In this document: positions 26,837 to 34,459 of the stretch, in pieces
Layout of the letters: every line of letters starts with the position of its first letter
Numbering within the stretch: the stretch's first letter is position 1
Assembly: GCF_030818695.1 (NCBI RefSeq)
Contig: NZ_JAUTAR010000001.1
Coordinates: forward strand, 2,660,501 to 2,724,500
DNA: 64,000 nucleotides
Direction: 5' to 3'
Origin: Chryseobacterium sp. SORGH_AS_0447
Lineage (GTDB): Bacteria; Bacteroidota; Bacteroidia; Flavobacteriales; Weeksellaceae
Notes under the pieces: generated by a model
Database searches by the model: none
Seen by the model: the letters and a program-made list of their open reading frames with translations, nothing else
What the model was told of the DNA's origin: nothing
Made by a program: the position numbers and the translations under genes

Positions 26837-26880
26837 CAAATTTACAATGGAATAATTCACCATTTTATGACCGGAGTCAT
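26837..26880 (-). promoter_or_regulatory. candidate Crp-activated promoter of the KGG gene
   Basis: On the minus strand the palindrome ATGAC-TCCG-GTCAT (26867-26880) is followed by TAAATTTG (26837-26844), a match to the Bacteroidota -7 box TAnnTTTG. The centre of the palindrome is 36.5 nt from the last G of the box, which puts it at about -42 from the expected start of transcription. No TTG is found at -33. The 5' UTR would be about 145 nt. Confidence 0.6.
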
Positions 26881-26891
26881 GTTTCTCATAA

Positions 26892-27506
26892 TTAATACAG
26901 TATTTTCCGGTTTTCGATCCTGATGGTTCCTGCCTTTTCCATTTTTTTCAGGGCCCTGATGACCGTTTCTACCCGCATGCCCGTAAGGTTGGCAATCTGC
27001 TGCCGCGTAAGTTCTACCTGGAAGCACTGTTCGCACTCTTTATCATGGTAGCTTTTCAGATAATTCAGCAGACCTTTGAGCCTTACCATCGGATTTGGAG
27101 AAGAGAAACTCTGCAGCATCAGCGATTTGAAATAAAGCCTTTGCGAAAGGCAGGCATTCATTTCCATAGAAATTTTCGGGTTCTTTTCCAGAAGCTCCAG
27201 AAAGTTTTTCTTCGGCAGTCTTATTAATTCAACGGCGGTTAAAGCGATGGCGTTCATGACATAAAATTTTTCCAGGAAAAGCATCGGATCTCCAAAGCTC
27301 TGGTTTTCGCCCAGAATATTCTGGATAAACTCCTTTCCTTCCTCATCAAAATTATTCTGCTTTACCTTTCCTTTTGTAATCTGATAATAATAAAGTGCAT
27401 GATCACCTTCTTTGTAAATGATATCGCCCGTCTTGTAGTGTTTGTCCTCTCCGCCGAAAGAGTACAAAATACCGGGATCGATATTCATGCAGCTTATCGT
27501 TTTCAT
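26892..27506 (-). CDS. Crp/Fnr family transcriptional regulator (paralog 1)
   Basis: The 204-aa protein has an N-terminal cyclic-nucleotide-binding-type beta roll (KTGDIIYKEGDHALYYYQIT, then KGKVKQNNFDEEGKEFI) and a C-terminal winged helix with RQQIANLTGMRVETVIRALK as the HTH. No cysteine cluster like that of Fnr is seen, and the ligand is unknown. It is a close paralog of the gene at 27556, with the same length and motifs. The KGG gene follows on the same strand with a candidate Crp site in the gap, so self or local regulation is plausible. Confidence 0.9.
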   Translation of the reverse strand: MKTISCMNIDPGILYSFGGEDKHYKTGDIIYKEGDHALYYYQITKGKVKQNNFDEEGKEFIQNILGENQSFGDPMLFLEKFYVMNAIALTAVELIRLPKKNFLELLEKNPKISMEMNACLSQRLYFKSLMLQSFSSPNPMVRLKGLLNYLKSYHDKECEQCFQVELTRQQIANLTGMRVETVIRALKKMEKAGTIRIENRKILY

Positions 27507-27555
27507 AATATATTTTTTCAGATTCGTGCAAAAAAAAGACCATGCTTTTAAGAAA

Positions 27556-28152
27556 TTAATACAAAATTTTGCGGTCTTTAATTTGTAAAATTTTGTTTCT
27601 TTCCATTGTTTTTATGGTTCTTATCGCCGTTTCTACACACAGGCCTGTAAGACTGGCCATCTGCTGCCGCGTAAGAGGAATCATAAATGAATAGGGGGCC
27701 TGCTCCTTTTGGGAACTTTTCAGATAATCCATCAGCACTTTAAGCTTGGCCATTGGGCTTTGGGTGCATAAGTTCTGAGCCATGATGAGTTTAAAATAAA
27801 GCCTTTGAGAAAGCAGCCTGTTCATGTCGAAGCTAATATCGGGATACATTTTCAGCAGTTCGAAAAAGTTGCTTTTCGGCAGCTTGAGAACTCTACAGTT
27901 CGTTAATGCAATCGCATTGATCGGATAAAGCTTATCCATGAAAAGTAAAGATTCTCCTATGCACTGCCCGTCCTCAAGAAGGGTCTGTATGATTTCTTTT
28001 CCTTCATCATTATAGTTATTGAGTTTTACCTCACCTGTGATGATCTGATAGTAATAATTAGGCGGATCTCCTTCGCTGAAAATAATTTCAGCAGGCTTGT
28101 ACTGTTTTATGGTTGCTCCTACAGAATGCAAGAGTTCTTCCTTGATAATCAT
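27556..28152 (-). CDS. Crp/Fnr family transcriptional regulator (paralog 2)
   Basis: About 198 aa if started at ATG 28152; a start ten codons upstream (28182) is also open. Beta-roll segment YKPAEIIFSEGDPPNYYYQI and GEVKLNNYNDEGKEII match paralog 1 closely; the HTH is RQQMASLTGLCVETAIRTIK. The high similarity and adjacency (49-bp gap) point to a tandem duplication. Both end in the same RKILY. Effector not known. The small lipoprotein gene upstream has a Crp-type promoter. Confidence 0.88.
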   Translation of the reverse strand: MIIKEELLHSVGATIKQYKPAEIIFSEGDPPNYYYQIITGEVKLNNYNDEGKEIIQTLLEDGQCIGESLLFMDKLYPINAIALTNCRVLKLPKSNFFELLKMYPDISFDMNRLLSQRLYFKLIMAQNLCTQSPMAKLKVLMDYLKSSQKEQAPYSFMIPLTRQQMASLTGLCVETAIRTIKTMERNKILQIKDRKILY

Positions 28153-28452
28153 ATTTAGCTGTTTTAGTGTTAGTAATTTCAAGCATCCTTAGTAAAAGTA
28201 AAATTGGATAGTAAGTAAATGATGAATGCGAATAGTAAACACTGCTACATACGTCGGATAATGTGAATCTTACCGTTATCGAACATCTAGCATTTAATAT
28301 AGGCTTTAAGATAAATTTAACGGAATTTTAATCGTATTAATTTTGCAATTATATCATCATAAGGATATTGTTTTCTTTTCGTGAAAACAATTCCAAACCA
28401 TGAATCTATTAACCCCATCTTTTCTAGGACGGGTCTAAATTTAACCGTAAAT

Positions 28453-28662
28453 TTATTGCGCTGTTTTGGTAGTGTCGGATCCGGTACTGCCTGATCGGGA
28501 TGTACTGTCTGCTGCAGGAATTGTATCTGATGACATGGGTGCTGCTGACGTCTGATCGGTGACTTCCATTGGATCCGAAGTATCGGAAGGAGGAGAAGTC
28601 TCTTTTTTTTCACAGCTCAGGATTAGCAATCCCAAAACTGCAAATAATGTTGCCAATTTCAT
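28453..28662 (-). CDS. small Ser/Thr-rich putative lipoprotein
   Basis: This 69-aa protein starts with MKLATLFAVLGLLILSCEKK, a lipoprotein signal peptide with Cys17 in a LILSC lipobox, followed by a Ser/Thr/Pro/Asp-rich tail without globular character (SPPSDTSDPMEVTDQTSAAP). No family is recognised; it probably sits in the envelope. The exact CACTTAAAATAT leader lies 6 nt before its ATG and a Crp-type palindrome plus TATCTTTG box lie just upstream, so it looks like a regulated stress gene. Confidence 0.75.
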   Translation of the reverse strand: MKLATLFAVLGLLILSCEKKETSPPSDTSDPMEVTDQTSAAPMSSDTIPAADSTSRSGSTGSDTTKTAQ

Positions 28663-28668
28663 AATTTT

Positions 28669-28680
28669 ATATTTTAAGTG
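28669..28680 (-). promoter_or_regulatory. CACTTAAAATAT leader element upstream of the small lipoprotein gene
   Basis: Exact 12-mer on the minus strand, 6 nt before the ATG at 28662. Confidence 0.5.
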
Positions 28681-28690
28681 GTGTGATCTT

Positions 28691-28734
28691 CAAAGATAGG
28701 CAATAATTCCTTACCTTCTTATGATTATGATCAT
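28691..28734 (-). promoter_or_regulatory. candidate Crp-activated promoter of the small lipoprotein gene
   Basis: On the minus strand ATGAT-CATA-ATCAT (28721-28734) is followed by TATCTTTG (28691-28698). The centre-to-box distance is 36.5 nt, identical to that at the KGG promoter. The transcript would start about 23 nt before the ATG. Confidence 0.62.
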
Positions 28735-29075
28735 ACATCGTAAAATGCTTAATTATAAAACTTTATGTTTCTAAAATCGAGAATTTTTTCAGCAGATATT
28801 TAATTTTTTAATAAATGTAAAAAGTGAGAAATGGTTTTTTAAATCTGTTAATTTTATCACCTGAAATGCCCTGTTATACTGTATTATGTTATAACAAAAG
28901 GAAAATAAAATTATTTAGAAAAAGCCAAGGAGATTAACATACTGAAAATATTTAAATTTTGATATAAATCGTCTGACTTATTAATATTTAAATCAAAATA
29001 AGAATTGTAATCAGAATTAAGTGCCTGAATTGTTATCTCCAGTTAAATTTATATTATAAAATGAGATCGTTCCGG
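28735..29075. other. 341-bp AT-rich gap
   Basis: No gene or RNA seen. One inverted repeat, TGTTATA (28872-28878) and TATAACA (28890-28896) with an 11-base spacer, could be an operator but has no partner elsewhere in the window. Confidence 0.4.
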
Positions 29076-29672
29076 TTATTTACTGTCCGGAACGAAATTT
29101 TTTCTTGCGAGTTCTTTTCTCACGCGGCTCAAACTCTCGGGTGTGATGCCCAGATAGGAAGCAATCATCCATTGCGGAACCCTCAGCAGGAGATCCGGAT
29201 ACATTTTAATGAATTTCATGTATCGTTCCTCTGCGGTTTCAGCCAATAAAGAATTGATCCTGTCCTGAAGGCTTTTGATATGTTTTTGCAGAAGAATATC
29301 ACTCTGCTCAAGACTGATTGGGAATCCTTCAATCAATTTATTGATGAAATCGGGAGGCAGCATTAGAATTTCAGAATCTTCTACAGCTTCGATATAGTAA
29401 ACCGATTTTTCATTAAAGTAAAGGCTGCTCCGGTCGGAAATCAGCCAGCTTTCAGGTGCAAACTGGATAATGTGCTCCTTTCCGTTTTTATCGATCGAAT
29501 ACATTTTCAGAAGTCCCTTTTCCACAAAATAAATATATCTGCAGATTTCACCGTATTGCAACAGAAACTGGTTTTTCTGCACCTTTTTTGCTTCATAGTA
29601 CAGGCTGCACATGTTTACTCGCTCCAAAGGAACATTCAGTACTTTTGCTAAATAATTATTTATATTCTTCAT
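29076..29672 (-). CDS. Crp/Fnr family transcriptional regulator (operon-terminal)
   Basis: The 198-aa protein has a cNMP-type beta roll (FLLQYGEICRYIYFVEKGLL, DKNGKEHIIQFAPESW) and an HTH near residue 165, VPQWMIASYLGITPESLSRV, the common Bacteroidota Crp pattern. It is more distant from the two paralogs at 27-28 kb than they are from each other. It overlaps the YtxJ gene by a single base (TAATG-type junction), so it is translated with the bacillithiol-linked operon and might control it. Confidence 0.9.
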   Translation of the reverse strand: MKNINNYLAKVLNVPLERVNMCSLYYEAKKVQKNQFLLQYGEICRYIYFVEKGLLKMYSIDKNGKEHIIQFAPESWLISDRSSLYFNEKSVYYIEAVEDSEILMLPPDFINKLIEGFPISLEQSDILLQKHIKSLQDRINSLLAETAEERYMKFIKMYPDLLLRVPQWMIASYLGITPESLSRVRKELARKNFVPDSK

Positions 29673-30049
29673 TATGAAAGTTGGTCTACAGAAATACTTT
29701 GGTGGGAAGCATTGTTTACGGCTTTTCCGTTTTCAATAACGATCAGCTGCGGGCTTTGGTGGATTACTCCGAGATCTTCCGCAATCTTATTGGAGAGCGG
29801 ACGGTGTGCCAGCAGATCAAGATAATACAAGTCTGCCTTGCCAGTTAGGTTTTCCGCTTCTTTTTCAAAATTCCTCAACACGGTTTTGCTGATAAAGCAG
29901 CTGGTGGAATGCTTGAATATAGCGATCTTATGATCGAAAGAGCGTTCAATCGCCTTTTGCAGATCTTCTTCAGATTCTATTTTGTTCCAGAAAGATTTCT
30001 GCTCCGGTGCATTTTCCTTTCCTCCGAATATTTTATCAAAAAAACTCAT
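29672..30049 (-). CDS. ytxJ: bacillithiol system redox-active protein YtxJ
   Basis: The 125-aa protein has the thioredoxin-like fold with a single cysteine in the active site, IFKHSTSCFISKTVLRNF, matching monothiol bacilliredoxin-type YtxJ, and a cis-proline region HQSPQLIVIENGKAV. YtxJ proteins are thought to exchange thiols with bacillithiol in the cytoplasm. Together with YfiT two genes upstream it supports use of bacillithiol. The start overlaps the stop of the DUF1569 gene by 4 bp and the stop overlaps the Crp gene start by 1 bp. Confidence 0.9.
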   Translation of the reverse strand: MSFFDKIFGGKENAPEQKSFWNKIESEEDLQKAIERSFDHKIAIFKHSTSCFISKTVLRNFEKEAENLTGKADLYYLDLLAHRPLSNKIAEDLGVIHQSPQLIVIENGKAVNNASHQSISVDQLS

Positions 30050-30507
30050 ACGTTAAACTGTTTTAAATGATGATCGAGATGTTTGTACTCCAAAAAACCC
30101 CAGTCTTTTTCCTCCATTTTTCCGAAAAGTACATGATGATCCGGCAGGCTGCCGTTTTTGAAATGAACCAGGTAATCATCAAGCGTTTTCAATAGATTCT
30201 GCTGTTCTTCATCGAAATCACATTCAAAATTAATAATAAGTTTTTGAAATGTCGGCATATTTCGCGGAATTCCGTTGTTGAAAAGCTGCATTTCCTTTTT
30301 TGTGGTAATTCCGATGATCCGGAATAAGAGGTTAATCCGCGGGAGCATGATTTTCTGCTGCGGGATTTTCAGGACACAGCTGCAGTGCCTCATCATCTGG
30401 CATACGTCCATTTTTCCCCATTTTCCTGGGGAATTTTTATTGAGACGGGAAATTCGCCTGGTAATTTCCTCAAAGTCGGTTGGATGATGCAGGTTTTTCT
30501 TTACCAA
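30046..30507 (-). CDS. DUF1569 domain-containing protein (DinB-like)
   Basis: About 153 aa from a TTG start at 30507, chosen because AAGAAAAAGG precedes it and the conserved DFEEITRRISRLNKNSPGKW follows; a longer ATG frame from 30561 lies wholly inside the previous gene. DUF1569 proteins share the DinB four-helix fold; KMDVCQMMRHCSCVLK and HHVLFGKM carry the histidines likely to bind metal. Function unknown. The start overlaps the stop of the yfiT gene (TTGGTAA), and the stop overlaps the YtxJ start by 4 bp, so it is translationally coupled on both sides. Confidence 0.8.
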   Translation of the reverse strand: MVKKNLHHPTDFEEITRRISRLNKNSPGKWGKMDVCQMMRHCSCVLKIPQQKIMLPRINLLFRIIGITTKKEMQLFNNGIPRNMPTFQKLIINFECDFDEEQQNLLKTLDDYLVHFKNGSLPDHHVLFGKMEEKDWGFLEYKHLDHHLKQFNV

Positions 30508-31037
30508 CCTTTTTCTTTCTTCAGGTTTTCGATGTGGGCAAAATGGTGGTTGCAGTGCCATGCGTACAGCGCAAGATAGCTTCGCAGATTGTAATTTTTG
30601 TGATGTTCCGGATGATGAAAAGTTCTTTCAAAGTGCCTGTTGGTCATGCTCTTCAGCAGGACCGTCCAACGCTGGTGGGTTCCTTTCAGCATTCTCATCG
30701 CCGGCTTTACGGGCATGCTGAGGCTGTCCTGTAATTCGGCCCATTTGGTTTCATCATATGGTCTTATCGTCGGGTTTTCTTCCGTAAGCGCCAGCTTTAG
30801 ACGCATAAAGCTGTTGATGTGGCTGTCTGCCAGATGATTGACAAGCTGCCGTACCGTCCAGCCTCCTTCCCGATACTGGGTATCCAGCTGGTCGTCGGTA
30901 AAATGCTCGATCAGGTTTTTCAGCTTACCTGGAAAATCTTTAATGATTTTAATGTATTCATCCAGCCTGATGTCGCAGATGCTTTCGGGTTCTTCGAATC
31001 GGCCTATCGGGAATTTTTTCTGTTCCAAGTCACTCAT
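30501..31037 (-). CDS. YfiT family bacillithiol transferase-like DinB protein
   Basis: The 178-aa protein has the DinB/YfiT four-helix fold with the metal-binding triad: His in GGWTVRQLVNHLADSHIN (residues about 58-75) and two His in YAWHCNHHFAHI (about 158-169). The N-terminal segment FPIGRFEEP is typical of YfiT. YfiT-type proteins transfer bacillithiol or act as metal-dependent hydrolases. It overlaps the unknown gene upstream by 4 bp (ATGA) and the DUF1569 gene downstream by 7 bp. Confidence 0.88.
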   Translation of the reverse strand: MSDLEQKKFPIGRFEEPESICDIRLDEYIKIIKDFPGKLKNLIEHFTDDQLDTQYREGGWTVRQLVNHLADSHINSFMRLKLALTEENPTIRPYDETKWAELQDSLSMPVKPAMRMLKGTHQRWTVLLKSMTNRHFERTFHHPEHHKNYNLRSYLALYAWHCNHHFAHIENLKKEKGW

Positions 31038-31618
31038 TTTTTAATGATGTTGTTTAGTAAATTGAGTAAGATCACGGCATCCTGGTCCTTCAGATAATAC
31101 AGCATTTTATTATTGTGTGGATTCCTTTTCGAAAATACCATAAAATAATGGTAATACTGCTTCAAATCCAGATCTTCAAACAGGATTTCACTTTTATTAA
31201 ATTTAATTCTATCGCCAGCAATTTCAATGCCTGCAATGCTGAATAATTTGTTATTTAGCAATTTTTTTTCATAATTATTCAGAATGTCAATTAAAAAATA
31301 ATCCCATAACGAATCGATGATGTCTGCATACAGCTGATGCTTTTGGCTGAGTTTTCTTCTGTAAAAAAGTTTAAAGAAAATTTTAAGTTCTCTGCCGGAA
31401 ACATGGCGGATAAAAATCTGGTATTCTCTACCGATGGTAAAACGGTAACCTTCAATAAAATGTATACCGTAGCGTATCCCGGTGATATCTTTTTTATCAA
31501 TAACTGAATAGAGATCATTTTTAAGATCTTTATTTTCAAACCTGATAAAATCTTCATTAATAATCAATGACCTTTTTCTGGTGTCGAATAATCCGCGGAC
31601 GATAGTAAATTCTTTCAT
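31034..31618 (-). CDS. conserved hypothetical protein at the head of the yfiT operon
   Basis: From ATG 31618 the protein has 194 residues; an in-frame start twelve codons upstream (31654) is possible. I do not recognise it. The first half is beta-rich with alternating hydrophobic and charged residues (FIRFENKDLKNDLYSVIDKK, ITGIRYGIHFIEGYRFTIGR), like a PH-type domain. The second half is rich in Leu/Ile/Tyr/Asn and may be helical. There is no signal peptide or membrane helix. Its last four bases overlap the yfiT start, so it shares that operon and probably its role. Confidence 0.7.
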   Translation of the reverse strand: MKEFTIVRGLFDTRKRSLIINEDFIRFENKDLKNDLYSVIDKKDITGIRYGIHFIEGYRFTIGREYQIFIRHVSGRELKIFFKLFYRRKLSQKHQLYADIIDSLWDYFLIDILNNYEKKLLNNKLFSIAGIEIAGDRIKFNKSEILFEDLDLKQYYHYFMVFSKRNPHNNKMLYYLKDQDAVILLNLLNNIIKK

Positions 31619-31838
31619 AAATCCGGTCGGCTGTCTCTGGATAGACCATGCCATCTACTAGTTTTTCGTAAAAATACCGAAAATTTCAGAATTTCTGCAG
31701 CTCATTAATCGCTGAAGGATTTTAATTTTTTTAGCTTTAATCAGATTGTAAATATTTTAAAGACCAAGTATCAGCTCTATAGTATATACATAGATTAACT
31801 TCCCGCCTCAAACTCCTTCTTCCAGCCAGTCACAAATC

Positions 31839-32981
31839 CTAATATCCGTGCAGATCCAATCCTTCGGTTCGCTGCAAAGGCACTTTCCGGCCCATCTTTT
31901 TCTGAATCACCCGGAAGTGCTGCAGTTCGTCATCCGTCAAAATGCTGATGGCAGTTCCTTTTTCATTCGCACGGCCCGTTCTTCCGATACGGTGGACATA
32001 ATCCAAGGGCGAACGGGGCAGTTCGTAATTGATCACGCAGGGCAGAGATTCGATGTGGATTCCGCGGCCGATAAGGTCTGTGGCTACCAGAATCTGTGCA
32101 CCGTTTACTTTAAATTCTTCCAAATTATTTCTTCGTGCCCCCTGCGATTTCTGGCTGTGGATGGCAACCGCCTTGATTTTATTTTTCTTAAGCTTTTCTA
32201 CCAGGTTATCGGCAGATCTCGTGGAAGAAACAAAGACCAGAGCCTTTTCCACTTTCTTTTCTTTAATTAAATATCGTAAAAAAGGACCTTTGCTTTCCGG
32301 GGAAACATGGTAAGCCAGCTGTTCAATATTGTCGATTTCAACGTCTTCTTTTTTAATTTCGATAAGGGTCGGATTAATAGCGAGGCGCTCTTTAATTTCG
32401 GCCACCTTATCATTTAATGTTGCGGAAAATAAAGTGGTCTGCTTAGCTACCGGCATGAGGGCAAAAAGTTTATTCAGCTCTTCTTCGAAACCCAACTGAA
32501 ACATTTTATCCGCTTCATCTACGATCAGATGCTTTATTCCGGAAATACTTAATGCATTATGGTCAATAAGATCGAGCAAACGGCCAGGCGTTGCGATGAG
32601 AACTTCCACTCCGAACAGCCCTTTCATCTGCGGATTGATGGATACACCGCCATAAACCGCCATGGTACGGATTTCACGCTTTAAATTATCTGTAAAAGCC
32701 CTAAATACCTCATCAATCTGGATAGCCAATTCTCTCGTGGGAACCAAGATTAAAACCTGAACATTCCGGTCTTTTTTAACCTCGGCATTCTGCAGTTTCT
32801 CCAAAACCGGCATTACGAAACATGCTGTTTTACCGGAACCGGTCTGTGCAATTCCCATCAGGTCTTTGCCCTGTAAAATCACCGGTACCGCCTGCTCCTG
32901 AATCGGAAAAGGTTTGAGATAACCCAATTTTTTTACAGAATGGATAATATTGTGTGAAAGTCCCAACGATTCAAATGACAT
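31839..32981 (-). CDS. DEAD/DEAH box RNA helicase
   Basis: The 380-aa helicase is almost only the two RecA domains: Q-motif FPIQEQAVPVI, Walker A AQTGSGKTA (residues about 46-54), DEAD in LIVDEADKMF, SAT in LFSATLNDK, and HRIGRTGR. It ends shortly after motif VI, shorter than RhlE or CsdA with their C-terminal tails. A role in RNA remodelling, for example in ribosome assembly or cold adaptation, is likely from the family. A promoter box TATCTTTG lies 18-25 nt before the ATG. It is divergent from pncA. Confidence 0.93.
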   Translation of the reverse strand: MSFESLGLSHNIIHSVKKLGYLKPFPIQEQAVPVILQGKDLMGIAQTGSGKTACFVMPVLEKLQNAEVKKDRNVQVLILVPTRELAIQIDEVFRAFTDNLKREIRTMAVYGGVSINPQMKGLFGVEVLIATPGRLLDLIDHNALSISGIKHLIVDEADKMFQLGFEEELNKLFALMPVAKQTTLFSATLNDKVAEIKERLAINPTLIEIKKEDVEIDNIEQLAYHVSPESKGPFLRYLIKEKKVEKALVFVSSTRSADNLVEKLKKNKIKAVAIHSQKSQGARRNNLEEFKVNGAQILVATDLIGRGIHIESLPCVINYELPRSPLDYVHRIGRTGRANEKGTAISILTDDELQHFRVIQKKMGRKVPLQRTEGLDLHGY

Positions 32982-32998
32982 AAAATAATTATTTTGTA

Positions 32999-33006
32999 CA
33001 AAGATA
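32999..33006 (-). promoter_or_regulatory. -7 box of the DEAD helicase promoter
   Basis: TATCTTTG on the minus strand, 17 nt before the ATG at 32981, matches TAnnTTTG. Confidence 0.5.
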
Positions 33007-33141
33007 AGCTATTGCTGCTGGATAAAGAACAGATAAACGGTTCAGGATTTTATTATGATGCCGATTTGTCCGATAATCGATATTTGGATAATTTTTTGAG
33101 GCTTAGTTTTCGTAAATTTATCGAAAATTCAAGAATTAAAT

Positions 33142-33747
33142 ATGAAAAAAGCGTTAATCATCGTAGATGTGCAGAATGATTTTTGTGAGGGCGGAGCCTT
33201 AGCGGTTCCTGAAGCCAATGAGGTGATCCCTTACATCAATGCCCTGATGGAAGAAAACGATTACGACCAGATAGTACTGACGCAGGACTGGCATCCTGCA
33301 AATCATAAAAGCTTTGCCAGCAATAATGGCAGAAAAGTAGGTGAAAGCATTATCCTGAACGGCGTGCCGCAGTTTATGTGGCCGGATCATTGTATCCAGG
33401 GTACTTTCGGTGCCGAATTCCATAAAGACCTGAACCGGGACAAGGTAACCCATATCGTACAGAAAGGTAAAAATGTAGAAATCGACAGCTACAGCGGTTT
33501 TCAGGACAATAATCATTTTATGAAAACCGGTCTTGATGATTTTCTGAAATTCCACGATATTCAATTGCTAGAAATTGTTGGTCTTGCGATGGATTATTGT
33601 GTAAAATTTACCTGCATTGATGCTGTAAACAGCGGTTATGTTACCTGCTTACACTTCAACGGAACACGCGCCGTCAATGTAAAGCCTGACAACGGAAGAG
33701 ATGCCATCTACGAGATGATCCAGAAAGGCGTTACGGTTTTAGGGTAA
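33142..33747 (+). CDS. pncA: bifunctional nicotinamidase/pyrazinamidase PncA
   Basis: The 201-aa isochorismatase-fold protein has the catalytic triad: Asp8 in IVDVQNDFC, a lysine in QKGKN near 112, and the nucleophilic Cys in LAMDYCVKFT near 153. The metal site is DWHPANH near 51-57. It converts nicotinamide to nicotinate for NAD recycling. Start is ATG 33142. Its stop TAA shares a base with the ATG of the next gene (TAATG), suggesting coupling to the hypothetical membrane protein. Confidence 0.95.
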   Translation: MKKALIIVDVQNDFCEGGALAVPEANEVIPYINALMEENDYDQIVLTQDWHPANHKSFASNNGRKVGESIILNGVPQFMWPDHCIQGTFGAEFHKDLNRDKVTHIVQKGKNVEIDSYSGFQDNNHFMKTGLDDFLKFHDIQLLEIVGLAMDYCVKFTCIDAVNSGYVTCLHFNGTRAVNVKPDNGRDAIYEMIQKGVTVLG

Positions 33748-34429
33748 TGGAAAGTTTTTCAGGACCAGCAGCAACAAAAGCATTATTGAGGAGATCACCT
33801 CGATATTGGATCAACATTCTATTGTTTACAGGATTATTGATAATGAAAAAGATTTTGATCCCAGCTTTGTAAATAATCCCGGTAAACTGCAATATCAGAT
33901 TCTGATCTCGGATATGGATTTCGAAATGGCGAATCAGGCTGTTTCAGACTATTACGCTGCAGGATTTGAAATACCCGAAGATTATTATTTATACGATTAC
34001 TCTGATGCCGAGCTCAAAGAAATTCTTTTTAAAAGAGATGAATGGAATGAGTTTGACTATGAAGCTGCCAAAAAGATCCTACAGGAAAGAGGTCAAAACG
34101 TTTCCGAACAGGAATTGCAAAGGCTCCATCAGGCCCGCCTTGATTCTCTGAAAAATGAGTATGAAAATCCGGAAGAAGTAGGAAATTATATTATCGTAGG
34201 ATACATCCTTGCCGTTACCGGATGTATTCTTTCCTTAGCCTGGGGATTGCTGTTATTGGCGAGCTACGGAATTGCAATTGCGATTCTTACTCTTAGGAAA
34301 CAGCTTCCCAACGGAGAGAGAATATACTACTTTAAAGAAAGCGACCGGAAATACGGCACCCGAATCTTATGGATCAGTATTGTGTTTACCATTTTCTGGA
34401 CGGTATTTATCTTCGCCATAAAAAATTAA
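33747..34429 (+). CDS. hypothetical membrane protein, N-terminal frameshift
   Basis: Frame from 33806 encodes 207 aa, but no ATG precedes it. If one base is added in the TTTTT run at 33755-33759, the ATG at 33747 reads into this frame as MESFFRTSSNKSIIEEITS, a natural opening, and overlaps the pncA stop (TAATG). The soluble part (about 130 residues) begins with IVYRIIDNEKDFDPSF, resembling DUF2007-type signal-transducing domains, and holds a long acidic stretch. Two membrane helices follow (about residues 130-160 and 185-203 of the 33806 frame). Alternative: a TTG start at 33806 without frameshift. Confidence 0.65.
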
Positions 34430-34459
34430 AAAAGAGACTTGAAAAAGTCTCTTTTGTTT
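34430..34459. terminator. bidirectional terminator
   Basis: AAAAGAGACTT pairs with AAGTCTCTTTT (11 bp, 4-base loop), with T-runs on both strands. It separates the two convergent genes. Confidence 0.85.
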
